Notes under the pieces: model-generated
The model's database searches: none
What the model saw: the letters and a program-made list of their open reading frames with translations, nothing else
What the model was told of the DNA's origin: nothing
Source of the DNA: Candidatus Peregrinibacteria bacterium
GTDB taxonomy: Bacteria; Patescibacteriota; Gracilibacteria; UM-FILTER-43-11
DNA: 57,278 nt
Assembly: GCA_016932495.1 (NCBI GenBank)
Contig: JAFGCR010000025.1
Span: forward strand, 1-57,278
Direction: 5' to 3'
Program-made: the position numbers and the translations under genes
In this document: one piece after another, positions 19,802-28,844 of the stretch
Position numbering within the stretch: the stretch's first letter is position 1
How the letters are laid out: every line of letters begins with the position of its first letter

Positions 19802-20087
19802 TTTCATCAAATGCAATTAAAAGTGCGTCCATATCATTGCGGCATAATTTTAGATTTTTGAATGTCCGCAAAGAGACGACTGGTTGCCTTTTAAGCTGAT
19901 CAGACAGCAATTCAAACATCCGCCTTCTTAAGTCCTCGCAGCCAAGCCAGAAACATTCCTGCACATCATCGGCATTTACTGAAGGCGCCCCCCTGTCCTG
20001 AAAATTCATTAGCTCATTTGCATACCTCAGTATTTGTTCTGAGCTAAAATCACACTTGCCGCCAAAGGTGCATGGCTCTGGATTCAT
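19788..20087 (-). CDS. Hypothetical small Cys-containing protein
   Basis: 99-aa ORF overlapping the next CDS by 4 nt; weak similarity in layout to its partner. Confidence 0.5.
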   Translation of the reverse strand: MNPEPCTFGGKCDFSSEQILRYANELMNFQDRGAPSVNADDVQECFWLGCEDLRRRMFELLSDQLKRQPVVSLRTFKNLKLCRNDMDALLIAFDETRVS

Positions 20088-20287
20088 GGGGTACGATTAA
20101 CAACAAATCTCATTCTGTTCTGACAATCAAGACATCCGTTTATGTGATTACGCATTTCTTCTATAACTTGTGCACCACCTAAATTTTCTGCTATTTGAGC
20201 AAGCATTACATCGGACTTAACAATTGATGCTCGGAATATTTCTCTTAACTGGTCATCGGAATAACGGTTGCATTCGTCGGTTTCCAT
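20084..20287 (-). CDS. Small protein with HxxxCxxC (zf-HC2/ZAS-like) motif
   Basis: RNHINGCLDCQNRM; operon-like overlap with 19788..20087. Confidence 0.55.
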   Translation of the reverse strand: METDECNRYSDDQLREIFRASIVKSDVMLAQIAENLGGAQVIEEMRNHINGCLDCQNRMRFVVNRTP

Positions 20288-20384
20288 AGGTTGGAGGGTT
20301 AATGTTGTTTAAATGAGGTCATCATAATAACCTTTGCTTGGTCTCTTTTCTCAGTCATTATTTATCAAGTTAATGATTAAAATT

Positions 20385-20819
20385 TCAATTTTTATCAGTA
20401 CTGCCGAATCCGCCGCGGCTTTCTTTTGTGATCTCATCCACCTCTTCGAATTCTAAGCGGTCCACGCGCACAAACAGCCCCTGGGCGATTTTGGTGCCTT
20501 TTTTAATGGTGACCGGCTGTTTGGTAAAATTCATCATCTGGATCTTTACCTCGTCTTCCTTTCCGCAATAATCCTGGTCGATGATGCCGATGCCATGGGG
20601 CTTGGTGAGGCCGTGTTTACGGGGGGTGGAACTGCGCGAAGCGACGATTAAAGAATATCCGTTCGGCACTTCCACAATAGCGTTGGCCGGAATCAGCTCA
20701 ATGGCATCCGGTTCGATCACCTTATCTTCCCGCGCGAGCAGGTCAAAACCCACCGATCCACCGGTTTCGTAAATCGGTAGCGGGAGGGATTTGTCGATAC
20801 GTTTGATGCGGACCTTCAT
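20385..20819 (-). CDS. dut: dUTP diphosphatase
   Basis: GSVGFDLLAR, ASRSSTPRKHGLTKPHGIGIIDQDYCG, KIAQGLFVRV, RGGFGSTDKN. Confidence 0.95.
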   Translation of the reverse strand: MKVRIKRIDKSLPLPIYETGGSVGFDLLAREDKVIEPDAIELIPANAIVEVPNGYSLIVASRSSTPRKHGLTKPHGIGIIDQDYCGKEDEVKIQMMNFTKQPVTIKKGTKIAQGLFVRVDRLEFEEVDEITKESRGGFGSTDKN

Positions 20820-20908
20820 AAATTTTAAATTTTAAATTACCAATAACAAATTACAATTTTTTTGCTGTACAGCTAAATTAAAATTTGTAATTTAAAATTT
20901 GTCATTGA

Positions 20909-21616
20909 TTATTTCAAAAGTGATCCCATCACCTCATTTACATCCAGTTTTATGGAAGGCCCCATCGTGGTGCAGATGGTAATGGAATTGATGTACGTCC
21001 CCTTGATCCCGCTGGGCTTGTTTTCACGAAGCGTCTGGAGTAAAGTCCTGAGATTGTTTTCCAGTTCATCTTGCTTAAAAGAAACTTTTCCGAAAACACT
21101 GTGCACATTTCCTTCTTTGTCGTTACGGAGTTCGATCCGTCCGCGTGAAAGTTCCTCAATCGTTTTTTCTATATTTGTCGTAACGGTTCCGGATTTAGGG
21201 TTGGGCATCAGCCCTTTCTGGCCAAGGTTCTTGGCGACCTTCCCTAGATGCTTCATGACATCCGGCGTCGCCACAACGACATCGTAATCAAATTTGCCGC
21301 TTTCAAATTCAGCGATCAGATCTTCTAAGCCAGCAGCGGCCGCGCCGGCAGCCTTGGCGATGCTGACTTTGCCATCGGGAACCACAGCGGCGATCTTCAG
21401 TTTTTTACCGGTCCCATGCGGCAGGACAACCGTGGTGCGGACAGCCTGGTCTGCCTGCTTAGGATCGATACTCAGGTTAAAATGGATCTCTGCGGTGCTG
21501 TCGAACTTAGTCGCGCCGGTCTCTTTGATCAGCTTAGCCGCTTCGCTGAGCGAAGAAACGACTTTACCTTTTACGAGCCCGGCAGCGTTTTTATACTTTT
21601 TACCGTATTTTTTCAT
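20909..21616 (-). CDS. rplA: Large ribosomal subunit protein uL1
   Basis: KFDSTAEIHFNLSIDPKQADQAVRTTVVLPHGTGK; GLMPNPKSGTVT. Confidence 0.98.
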   Translation of the reverse strand: MKKYGKKYKNAAGLVKGKVVSSLSEAAKLIKETGATKFDSTAEIHFNLSIDPKQADQAVRTTVVLPHGTGKKLKIAAVVPDGKVSIAKAAGAAAAGLEDLIAEFESGKFDYDVVVATPDVMKHLGKVAKNLGQKGLMPNPKSGTVTTNIEKTIEELSRGRIELRNDKEGNVHSVFGKVSFKQDELENNLRTLLQTLRENKPSGIKGTYINSITICTTMGPSIKLDVNEVMGSLLK

Positions 21617-21818
21617 GATGGTGTAAATTGCGTGGTGTTACCCTTCGATAATCTCAGGGTAATTGGCGGCTGTCGAGGCCTCCCACTTTAATACATGTGA
21701 CATGTGACAATTGACAATTGACATTATAACCTTAACCGGCTTTCGTTTATCGTATCACGATGCTCGATCGAGCTTCGAGTTACGAAAACCGATTTTGTCA
21801 GTTGTTACATGTTAATTG

Positions 21819-22244
21819 TTATTCTTCTATAGTTACCCCCATGGAACGGGCGGTGCCGGCGATGATCTTCATGGCCTGTTCCACATCGTTCGCGTTCAGA
21901 TCCTCCATCTTTTTTTCCGCAATCTCTCTGAGCTTGGCTTTAGGAAGTACACCCACTTTTTCTTTATGAGGCACGCCGCTCCCCTTCTTCAGACTGATGG
22001 CCTTTTTGATCATTTCAGCGGCAGGGGCCGTTTTCATGATAAAGCTGAAACTGCGGTCGTCGTACACGCTGATGACCACCGGCACGACCGTGTCGCCCAA
22101 TTCTCTGGTCTTTTCATTGAACTGGTTACAGAAATCCTGGATGTTTAATCCGTGCTGGCCCAGCGCCGGACCTACGGGGGGAGCGGGATTGGCCTTCCCG
22201 GCCGGGATCTGTAATTTGATGAATTGAATGATTTTCTTAGCCAC
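21819..22244 (-). CDS. rplK: Large ribosomal subunit protein uL11
   Basis: [35 protein letters not shown]. Confidence 0.99.
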   Translation of the reverse strand: MAKKIIQFIKLQIPAGKANPAPPVGPALGQHGLNIQDFCNQFNEKTRELGDTVVPVVISVYDDRSFSFIMKTAPAAEMIKKAISLKKGSGVPHKEKVGVLPKAKLREIAEKKMEDLNANDVEQAMKIIAGTARSMGVTIEE

Positions 22245-22263
22245 GTTAGGTTTGGGTTAAAGA

Positions 22264-22881
22264 TTATGAGGCTTGAGATATTAATGACTGGATGATGCGC
22301 TTGACATCGTTGTACACCGCGGTTTCGCTTTTGTCGTACTGGAAGCTGAATAAATTATCATGGATCTGCACCAAAAGGAAGGCGGTGTTTTCGTAATTTT
22401 TATCATTGAAAAAGAAACTGTTTTGCCCGAATTCAGATGTCTCGTTGATGGTTTCAGCCGTCGCGCTGATCTGAGCGATGAACTGCAGTTTGACATTCAG
22501 GTAAGTGAGGCTTCCCTGGTCTGCCGGACCGCGGATCTCATAAATAAACAGGGGGGTTAATGTCTTCTTTTCCGTTTCCTCTCTTTTAACCAGTTCATTC
22601 CGGGTGATCGTGATGTTATTGATATTGCTGAGATCGATTTTTTCAAAGATCTGATGTGTCTGTAGCTGACTTGTTACCTGGTAACCTTCCAGTTCCTGAT
22701 CGATCATAAACTGGGAGACAATAGCCGGCGGCTCAGGCGGTTCAGGGGCGGCTGTGACTTCCGTCACCTGATCTTTCAGGTCCAGCAGCACCCGGCCGTC
22801 CAGATCATTAAGGTAATAATCAGCCGCGGCAAAGGCAGAGAGGGCAATGACGATTATAATGAACAGGGGGAATTTTTTCAT
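22264..22881 (-). CDS. Hypothetical exported protein between nusG and rplK
   Basis: N-terminal signal/TM, Pro-rich linker; complete ORF in operon orientation. Confidence 0.75.
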   Translation of the reverse strand: MKKFPLFIIIVIALSAFAAADYYLNDLDGRVLLDLKDQVTEVTAAPEPPEPPAIVSQFMIDQELEGYQVTSQLQTHQIFEKIDLSNINNITITRNELVKREETEKKTLTPLFIYEIRGPADQGSLTYLNVKLQFIAQISATAETINETSEFGQNSFFFNDKNYENTAFLLVQIHDNLFSFQYDKSETAVYNDVKRIIQSLISQAS

Positions 22882-22898
22882 AATTTTCGTATAAACAT

Positions 22899-22975
22899 CG
22901 TATTGACTTCGGATGGACTTCGCATTGACCGGTCTATTCGACGTCTATTCGATTTCCATTCGAAGTCTATTCGGA
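22899..22975 (-). repeat. 11-bp-periodic palindromic spacer array, copy 2 (nusG 3' side)
   Basis: 22932..22972 (-) matches 12908..12948 (+) at 40/41; arms 22902..22917 and 22955..22970 complementary at 14/16. Confidence 0.85.
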
Positions 22976-23521
22976 TTATTTCTTCTTGACCTGCGTAAAA
23001 TCAAGTTCCACAGGCGTCTCACGGTCGAAGATGGAGACCAGTACTTTCACCTTCCCTTTTTCCGGGTCGATCTTATCGATGATCCCGTCGTAATTGGCAA
23101 AAGGTCCGCTGATGATCCCCACGTGCTCCCCGACTCTGAAGTCGATCTTGAATTTGGGCTGTTCCACGCCGGTACGCTTTTCGATGACCCCATATTCCTC
23201 GGGTGTGACGGGCACCGGGATATTTCCCGACCCCACGAACCCAGTGACATTGGGTGTGTTACGGACCACATACCAGGAATAATCCGTCACGATCATGTCT
23301 ACCAGAACATAACCAGGGAAAATACGCTTTTTTTCCTGAGTCGGTTCGCCGCGTTTGATCACAATCTGCGTTTCTTTAGGAACCTTCACGTCGAAAATAT
23401 ATTCCTGCATATTAAAGGCATCAATGCGCTGACGTAATGCTTTTTCAACCGCGTCTTCGTAGCCAGAATAAGTATGGAGGACATACCAGTTTCGGCCGGT
23501 TCCTTTAGCCTGTTTAGCCAT
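22976..23521 (-). CDS. nusG: Transcription termination/antitermination protein NusG
   Basis: NWYVLHTYSGYEDAVEKAL; FPGYVLVDMIV; VGEHVGIISGPFANYDGIIDKID KOW. Confidence 0.98.
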   Translation of the reverse strand: MAKQAKGTGRNWYVLHTYSGYEDAVEKALRQRIDAFNMQEYIFDVKVPKETQIVIKRGEPTQEKKRIFPGYVLVDMIVTDYSWYVVRNTPNVTGFVGSGNIPVPVTPEEYGVIEKRTGVEQPKFKIDFRVGEHVGIISGPFANYDGIIDKIDPEKGKVKVLVSIFDRETPVELDFTQVKKK

Positions 23522-23532
23522 AGACGATTAAA

Positions 23533-23721
23533 TTAGGATAATGATAAAAGGACTTGGTAACCGCTGGCGAGCAGACGATCCACAATCCCCAATACAATCG
23601 CACTGACGATCATAAAAACGAATACGATGGTGGAAATACGGACGGCCTGTTTGCGCGTGGGCCAGGTGACATTGTTGAATTCCTGAATGCTGTCTTTAAA
23701 ATACTGCTTTAAAGTCCTCAT
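23533..23721 (-). CDS. secE: Preprotein translocase subunit SecE
   Basis: EFNNVTWPTRKQAVRISTIVFVFMIVSAIVLGIVDRLL; upstream of nusG. Confidence 0.95.
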   Translation of the reverse strand: MRTLKQYFKDSIQEFNNVTWPTRKQAVRISTIVFVFMIVSAIVLGIVDRLLASGYQVLLSLS

Positions 23722-23868
23722 GGTAGTAAGAATTAAATATACCGTTAAAAAGCGGCGGAAAAATATTATCAGAACACCTAGTTAATAGCAAGACAAAAAA
23801 ACATTTCTGATCCCGGATTTCTGATTTCTGATTCAAATCTGAGATCCAGGATAAGAAACCTGAAATAT

Positions 23869-24462
23869 TTAGTTCTTTTCTCCCCCCTTAGTCACCCTCT
23901 CATCTTCACTTATGGGCTGGGGCTGTTTTTTAATGGCTTCCAGCACTTTTTCGAGCAATTTTCTGGGATCTTTGTCAAATACGATGGTTGCGTTCATTTC
24001 CCGGTGGCAGATCTTCAGAATATCTTCAATATGATCTGAAACGCCGCCGCTTCCCTCCAGCACTCCTATCACCTTCCCTTCATCATAAGCCACAGTAAAT
24101 TCATTCATCGTCCCGATTCCCCCACCCAGAAGGACGATGGCGTCACTGCTTCTGATATTGATGATATCGCGTTCCATCAGCCCTAAACCGGTATAAAGGA
24201 TAATGTCATAATATTCCTTGGGGGATTTATATTTTTTGATGTGTTCTTTCTCGCTGAAAGCGGGTGAAACGCCCATCACGACCCCCCCTGCTTTGTGCGC
24301 GCCGTACGCCGCTTCATCCGGCAGGCCCGGACAGGCTCCGTTGACCAGGATGCAGTCAGCTTTAGCAATAGCGTCCCCTAAAATGATGGCATTTTTAATA
24401 TTTTCCTGATTTTCAATGGTGGGCCCCTGGGCCGATCCCATCACACCGATTCGCAGTTTCAT
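23869..24462 (-). CDS. LOG/TIGR00725-like Rossmann-fold protein
   Basis: LVNGACPGLPDEAAYGAHKAGGVVMGVSP; IVLLGGGIGTMNEFTVAYDEGKVIGVL. Confidence 0.8.
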   Translation of the reverse strand: MKLRIGVMGSAQGPTIENQENIKNAIILGDAIAKADCILVNGACPGLPDEAAYGAHKAGGVVMGVSPAFSEKEHIKKYKSPKEYYDIILYTGLGLMERDIINIRSSDAIVLLGGGIGTMNEFTVAYDEGKVIGVLEGSGGVSDHIEDILKICHREMNATIVFDKDPRKLLEKVLEAIKKQPQPISEDERVTKGGEKN

Positions 24463-24667
24463 ATTTTTTTATTGAAGATTGAAAATTGAAGATTGAAGAT
24501 TAATTTTCAATGGCGAAGCGTTTCAATTTTTAATCTTCAATGAATTTCTCTATCATATTATACCAAATTTTCCCTCTATTTACAAGGGAGTATGAGAGCG
24601 AAGGGCTCTTTACAAGTTCCTAAGTTTTTAAATTATGCTAAAATACCTCTTGCTAAAAAAATAAAAT

Positions 24668-26959
24668 ATGAAACGAGGTACGGTTTACCGCCAGCACACC
24701 AACGAAAACTCCAGCCAGACCGGCCGCATCCTTCTGCTAGCCGTGTTTGCTTCAGTCCTCTTTATGGTCATCATCGGCCGTCTTTTTCAATTACAGGTAA
24801 TACGGCATGATGAATATGGCGAAATCGCCCGCAATCAGCATTTCGGCTCGATCACCCTGCAGGCCAAGCGCGGAGAGATCTTGGTACGCGACACGCATTC
24901 CGGCGAACTGAGTAAACTGGCTACTAATACCACCCTGGATCTGGTTTATGTCGATCCGATGGTCACGGAAGATAAAGTGGGAACCGCCAAAACGCTCGCC
25001 CCGCTTTTATTCACCCGCAAAGAATATGAAACCTGTTTGGGCGTGCCGGATGAATGCGCGTATGAGATCAAAGAAGTGCCGGATCTGGGATCCTTTGTCC
25101 CGGTTGAAACCCTGTGGACGATCGATGACTCTAAACAAGTGGAAATGCCTCCGGAGGACATTGAATTTAAAACTTATTCAAAGATGGTGGATGAAGTCGC
25201 GGCCCAGATCCTGCGGAAAATTTCCAAATCCGAGGTGGACTTTGTGGTCCTGAAGCGTGATGTGGACCAAAACCTCATGGCGGATGTGGTGAATGAAAAC
25301 CTGCCGGGCATCTTTGTGGATACCAAGCGGTTCATGATCTACGGAGATCCCACTCTGATCCCCGAAAGCCGCCTGAAAGATGTTTCCAGAGTCCTGGCAA
25401 GCCATTTAAAAGAACTGCCCGGAGACATTGAAACAAAACTTTCACGCCGGAAGGTCCGTTACGTCTTCCTTAAAAACCAGCTGGAGCCCGAGATCTCCCG
25501 CAAAATCAAAGAACTGGATTTAAAAGGCGTGGTTTTAATCCCTGAGCACTGGCGTTTTTATCCGGAAAACAGTTTAGCGGCTCATGTGACCGGCTTTTTA
25601 AACCGTGACACGATCGGCCAGTATGGGATCGAGGGATATTTCAATACCGAGCTGGAAGGTCAGAAAGGGACCATTTATGCTGAGAAAGATCCTCTGGGCC
25701 GCCAGATCACTGTGGGAGACAGCCAGATCGTCAATGCGGTGGATGGCGAGACCGTGATCCTGACCATCGACCGCATCATCCAGAAAAAAGTGGAGGAAAT
25801 CCTGGCCGAAGCGGTCGAGCGCTACAAAGCGGACAGCGGACAGGTGATCATTATGGACCCTTTTTCCGGCGCTATTATCGCCATGGCCAATTACCCGACG
25901 TTCGACCCCAATGAGTACACGGATGTTTTTGTGCTGCGCGCCCTGGAAAAAGATGAGCTGGTGGAAAAGACCGTCCCTGTTTTCAAGCTGAATGAAAAAA
26001 ACAGATACGTGCCGGTCACGGATGAAGACCTTTTTAATGAAGAGATCCAGAAATACATCTACGAAAACAAGTTTGGCCCCGCCGTCTTTAAAAACAAAGT
26101 GGTGTCCGAATACTATGAGCCCGGTTCGGTTTTTAAGCCGGTGGTTATGGCCATGGCACTCGATGCCAAAGAAGTGGAGCCCCAGACGACTTTTATAGAT
26201 GACGGCCCGCTTGAGATCGATGACTTCGAAATCAAAAACGCGGACGGGAAATACCGGGGCAAGACGTCCATGTCGGAAGTGCTGGCCTATTCCATGAACA
26301 CGGGGATGGGCTTTGTGGCCAAAAAGCTCGGTAAAAAACTGATGTACCAGTATCTGACAGACTTCGGTTTTGGCGATTACACCAATATCCGCCTGGAAGG
26401 CGAAACAAAAGGGAATGTGGATTATTACAAACGATGGTCCAAGGCTCAGCTTTTAACCACCGCTTTCGGCCAGGGTATTGTGGTGACCCCGCTTCAGCTT
26501 TTAACGGCCTGGGCTTCGCTTGCCAACGGCGGTAAACTGCTGGAACCTTATATTGTCGACAGTATCATCCATGAAAACGGCGTGGAAAAAACGGAACCCC
26601 AGGTCATCAAACGCGTGATCTCAGAGGAGACCTCCAGCATCATTACTTCTATGCTGGTAAATTCGGTCAATGTCGGTGTAGCGAAACCCGCCGCTATTCC
26701 TGGCTACGTTATTGCCGGAAAGACCGGCACCTCGCAGATCGCGGGAGATGACGGCAAATATGAAACCGGTGACGGTTCCACCGTCACGTCATTTGCCGGC
26801 TACGCTCCGGCCCTGGAGCCCAAATTCGTGATGCTCGTCAAATTCGACCGTCCGCGTTACGGAGCCGAAAGCACTTGGGGAGCTACTACCGCCGCCCCCA
26901 CCTTCAAAAAGATCACGGAGTTTTTAATGGATTATTATAACATCCAATCATCGATTTAG
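24668..26959 (+). CDS. Class B penicillin-binding protein (FtsI/PBP2-type transpeptidase)
   Basis: N-terminal TM; AKRGEILVRD; transpeptidase SEYYEPGSVFKPVVMAMALD, SMNTGM, AGKTGTSQIAG. Confidence 0.95.
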   Translation: MKRGTVYRQHTNENSSQTGRILLLAVFASVLFMVIIGRLFQLQVIRHDEYGEIARNQHFGSITLQAKRGEILVRDTHSGELSKLATNTTLDLVYVDPMVTEDKVGTAKTLAPLLFTRKEYETCLGVPDECAYEIKEVPDLGSFVPVETLWTIDDSKQVEMPPEDIEFKTYSKMVDEVAAQILRKISKSEVDFVVLKRDVDQNLMADVVNENLPGIFVDTKRFMIYGDPTLIPESRLKDVSRVLASHLKELPGDIETKLSRRKVRYVFLKNQLEPEISRKIKELDLKGVVLIPEHWRFYPENSLAAHVTGFLNRDTIGQYGIEGYFNTELEGQKGTIYAEKDPLGRQITVGDSQIVNAVDGETVILTIDRIIQKKVEEILAEAVERYKADSGQVIIMDPFSGAIIAMANYPTFDPNEYTDVFVLRALEKDELVEKTVPVFKLNEKNRYVPVTDEDLFNEEIQKYIYENKFGPAVFKNKVVSEYYEPGSVFKPVVMAMALDAKEVEPQTTFIDDGPLEIDDFEIKNADGKYRGKTSMSEVLAYSMNTGMGFVAKKLGKKLMYQYLTDFGFGDYTNIRLEGETKGNVDYYKRWSKAQLLTTAFGQGIVVTPLQLLTAWASLANGGKLLEPYIVDSIIHENGVEKTEPQVIKRVISEETSSIITSMLVNSVNVGVAKPAAIPGYVIAGKTGTSQIAGDDGKYETGDGSTVTSFAGYAPALEPKFVMLVKFDRPRYGAESTWGATTAAPTFKKITEFLMDYYNIQSSI

Positions 26960-27015
26960 TTTTCTCGAGTTTGCCTTGAATAAGCGTTAAAATTTAATTA
27001 AAATCATCAAGGCCT

Positions 27016-27090
27016 GCGGGTATAGTATAATGGCTATTATGTCAGCCTTCCAAGCTGAAGATACGGGTTCGATTCCCGTTACCCGCTCCA
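27016..27090 (+). tRNA. tRNA-Gly(UCC)
   Basis: Acceptor GCGGGTA/TACCCGC, anticodon loop CTTCCAA, TTCGATT T-loop, encoded CCA. Confidence 0.95.
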
Positions 27091-27134
27091 CAAAAAATGT
27101 TCTGCTCACCGAAGGTATGGCAGGCTGTTTTTAT

Positions 27135-28844
27135 TTAAAACCAAGTGACTGGTGGTTTATCTTCAGCAGTATTATCCTCAATCATAATTCCATCATAATA
27201 GCAATGGTCTTTGTCCCGGCTTTCATGGTAATTGATCACCTGAAAGGTTTCCGGGTCTGCTTTCTCGACGATATTCACTTCACCCCAGGTGATATAAAAG
27301 ACATGGTCTTTATCGGTGAAAAAGCCGTATTCAATATGTTCCATCGTCTCTTTGTCGATTCCTTCAACGGGCAACCCGCCGTAATAAAAATGATTTTTAT
27401 CAAACGCCATCCAGCGGTCGTCTTCAACGTAATAAAAGGAGTCTAAATCCACCCCTTCGATCTTTCGGTTATTAAAATAGAGTTCTCCTTTATATTTTTT
27501 ATACCCGCCACCCAGGTCTTCGACTTCCGGATTCTCACCCTCTTTTCTGGCCCCCTGCTGGAATCTGGAGTATTTATCTTTGGCTGTGCCGTGCTCAGAA
27601 GTGAACGTTTCAAGATCGGCTCCCACCAGAACGTTCTCGCGGTAATAGACCTTGTTTCTGTCTTTCGCGTAATCTCCTTCCAGTATTTCGAAGGTTGTCA
27701 GGTCGACATCCGGCATTTTAAATTCCCTGAAATAGACATTGTTTTTATCTTTCGAATATTCCGGATCCCCCGGATTACGGGAGGGCATTATTTCAAAAGT
27801 ATTCAGATCCACGTCTTCAAGCGGATGACAGAAGTAATAGGCATGGTTTTTATCGATGGCATATCGCTGGGGCTGGAACCGGTTATCCTCCATGATCGGT
27901 GAGTGGAAAGAGGCGTAATCCGCTCCCCTAAGTTCATAAAAATCACAGTAGATCCGGCTCCTATCTGCCGCGTACAGATTGCCGAGCCTTACAAACGTGT
28001 TCACATTTACTCCTTTTATTTTTACCTCATCATATTCTGCATATTCATTGGTTTTAAGGTGGTGGTTTGTAAAATCACAGGGGACGGCCCATGATCGGTT
28101 ACCTTCTTCTACTTTTCCTTTCGGAGCATTGTCGAAAAAAACCCCCACAGACCCTGCCTCTTTCCTCTGTATTTCTCCCCAGCAGTAAAGATTGTCCTTA
28201 TCTCTGGCATAATCTTCACCAAGTACCTCAAAGCTTTCGTAATCCGGCTTTACATCATTGTCCTGAGATTCCATGTTGATCTCATAGTTTTCATAAAAAA
28301 TGTTTTCCGCATCTTTCCCGTAATTAAAGCCAATCACTTCAAAGGTCGCCGGATCCGCGTTTTTAATCACCGCATTTCTGAAATAGACCGCGTTTTTATC
28401 TTTGGCATAATCCGAAGTCAGCGGTGTGAAGCTTTTCAGGTCTGCGCCTTTCACTTCATATTCCGCGTAGGTCACCTTACCGCCTTCAGTCTTAAATCGT
28501 GTGGAATTGAATAATTCAAGGGTTTTTGTGTGTCTGATATTCAGTTTCGCGATGCGCTCCTCCACACCTAATGAAGCGGGCCACTCCTCTTGATCCGGCT
28601 GATAAGGTATTGTATTTTCCGGATCGTCCGGCTGTTCAGCCGGCTTCTCTTCTTCGGGCTGCTGTTCCTCCTTTTCCTCATAAAACACTGACGATGATTC
28701 GACTGGTTTTTCAGGTTCTGTTTCTTCCGTTTTGTGTTTTGGATATTTTGAGTTTTTCAGTGGTGATTGCATAGCGCAGCTGACCAGCAGGAAGCCGGCC
28801 ACGAAACAAAGGATGGTGATGAATGGATTTTTGACTATTTTCAT
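27135..28844 (-). CDS. DKNYY-repeat lipoprotein
   Basis: LVSCAM lipobox; repeated (Y)AKDKNxVYxR units. Confidence 0.85.
   Translation of the reverse strand: MKIVKNPFITILCFVAGFLLVSCAMQSPLKNSKYPKHKTEETEPEKPVESSSVFYEEKEEQQPEEEKPAEQPDDPENTIPYQPDQEEWPASLGVEERIAKLNIRHTKTLELFNSTRFKTEGGKVTYAEYEVKGADLKSFTPLTSDYAKDKNAVYFRNAVIKNADPATFEVIGFNYGKDAENIFYENYEINMESQDNDVKPDYESFEVLGEDYARDKDNLYCWGEIQRKEAGSVGVFFDNAPKGKVEEGNRSWAVPCDFTNHHLKTNEYAEYDEVKIKGVNVNTFVRLGNLYAADRSRIYCDFYELRGADYASFHSPIMEDNRFQPQRYAIDKNHAYYFCHPLEDVDLNTFEIMPSRNPGDPEYSKDKNNVYFREFKMPDVDLTTFEILEGDYAKDRNKVYYRENVLVGADLETFTSEHGTAKDKYSRFQQGARKEGENPEVEDLGGGYKKYKGELYFNNRKIEGVDLDSFYYVEDDRWMAFDKNHFYYGGLPVEGIDKETMEHIEYGFFTDKDHVFYITWGEVNIVEKADPETFQVINYHESRDKDHCYYDGIMIEDNTAEDKPPVTWF

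Noticed and set aside
27016-27090. Possible UGA-to-Gly recoding (as in SR1/Gracilibacteria)
   Set aside because: The tRNA-Gly anticodon is UCC, not UCA, and essential genes read through normally with standard stops.
27030-27446. 138-aa plus-strand ORF
   Set aside because: Starts within tRNA-Gly and runs antisense to the DKNYY lipoprotein.
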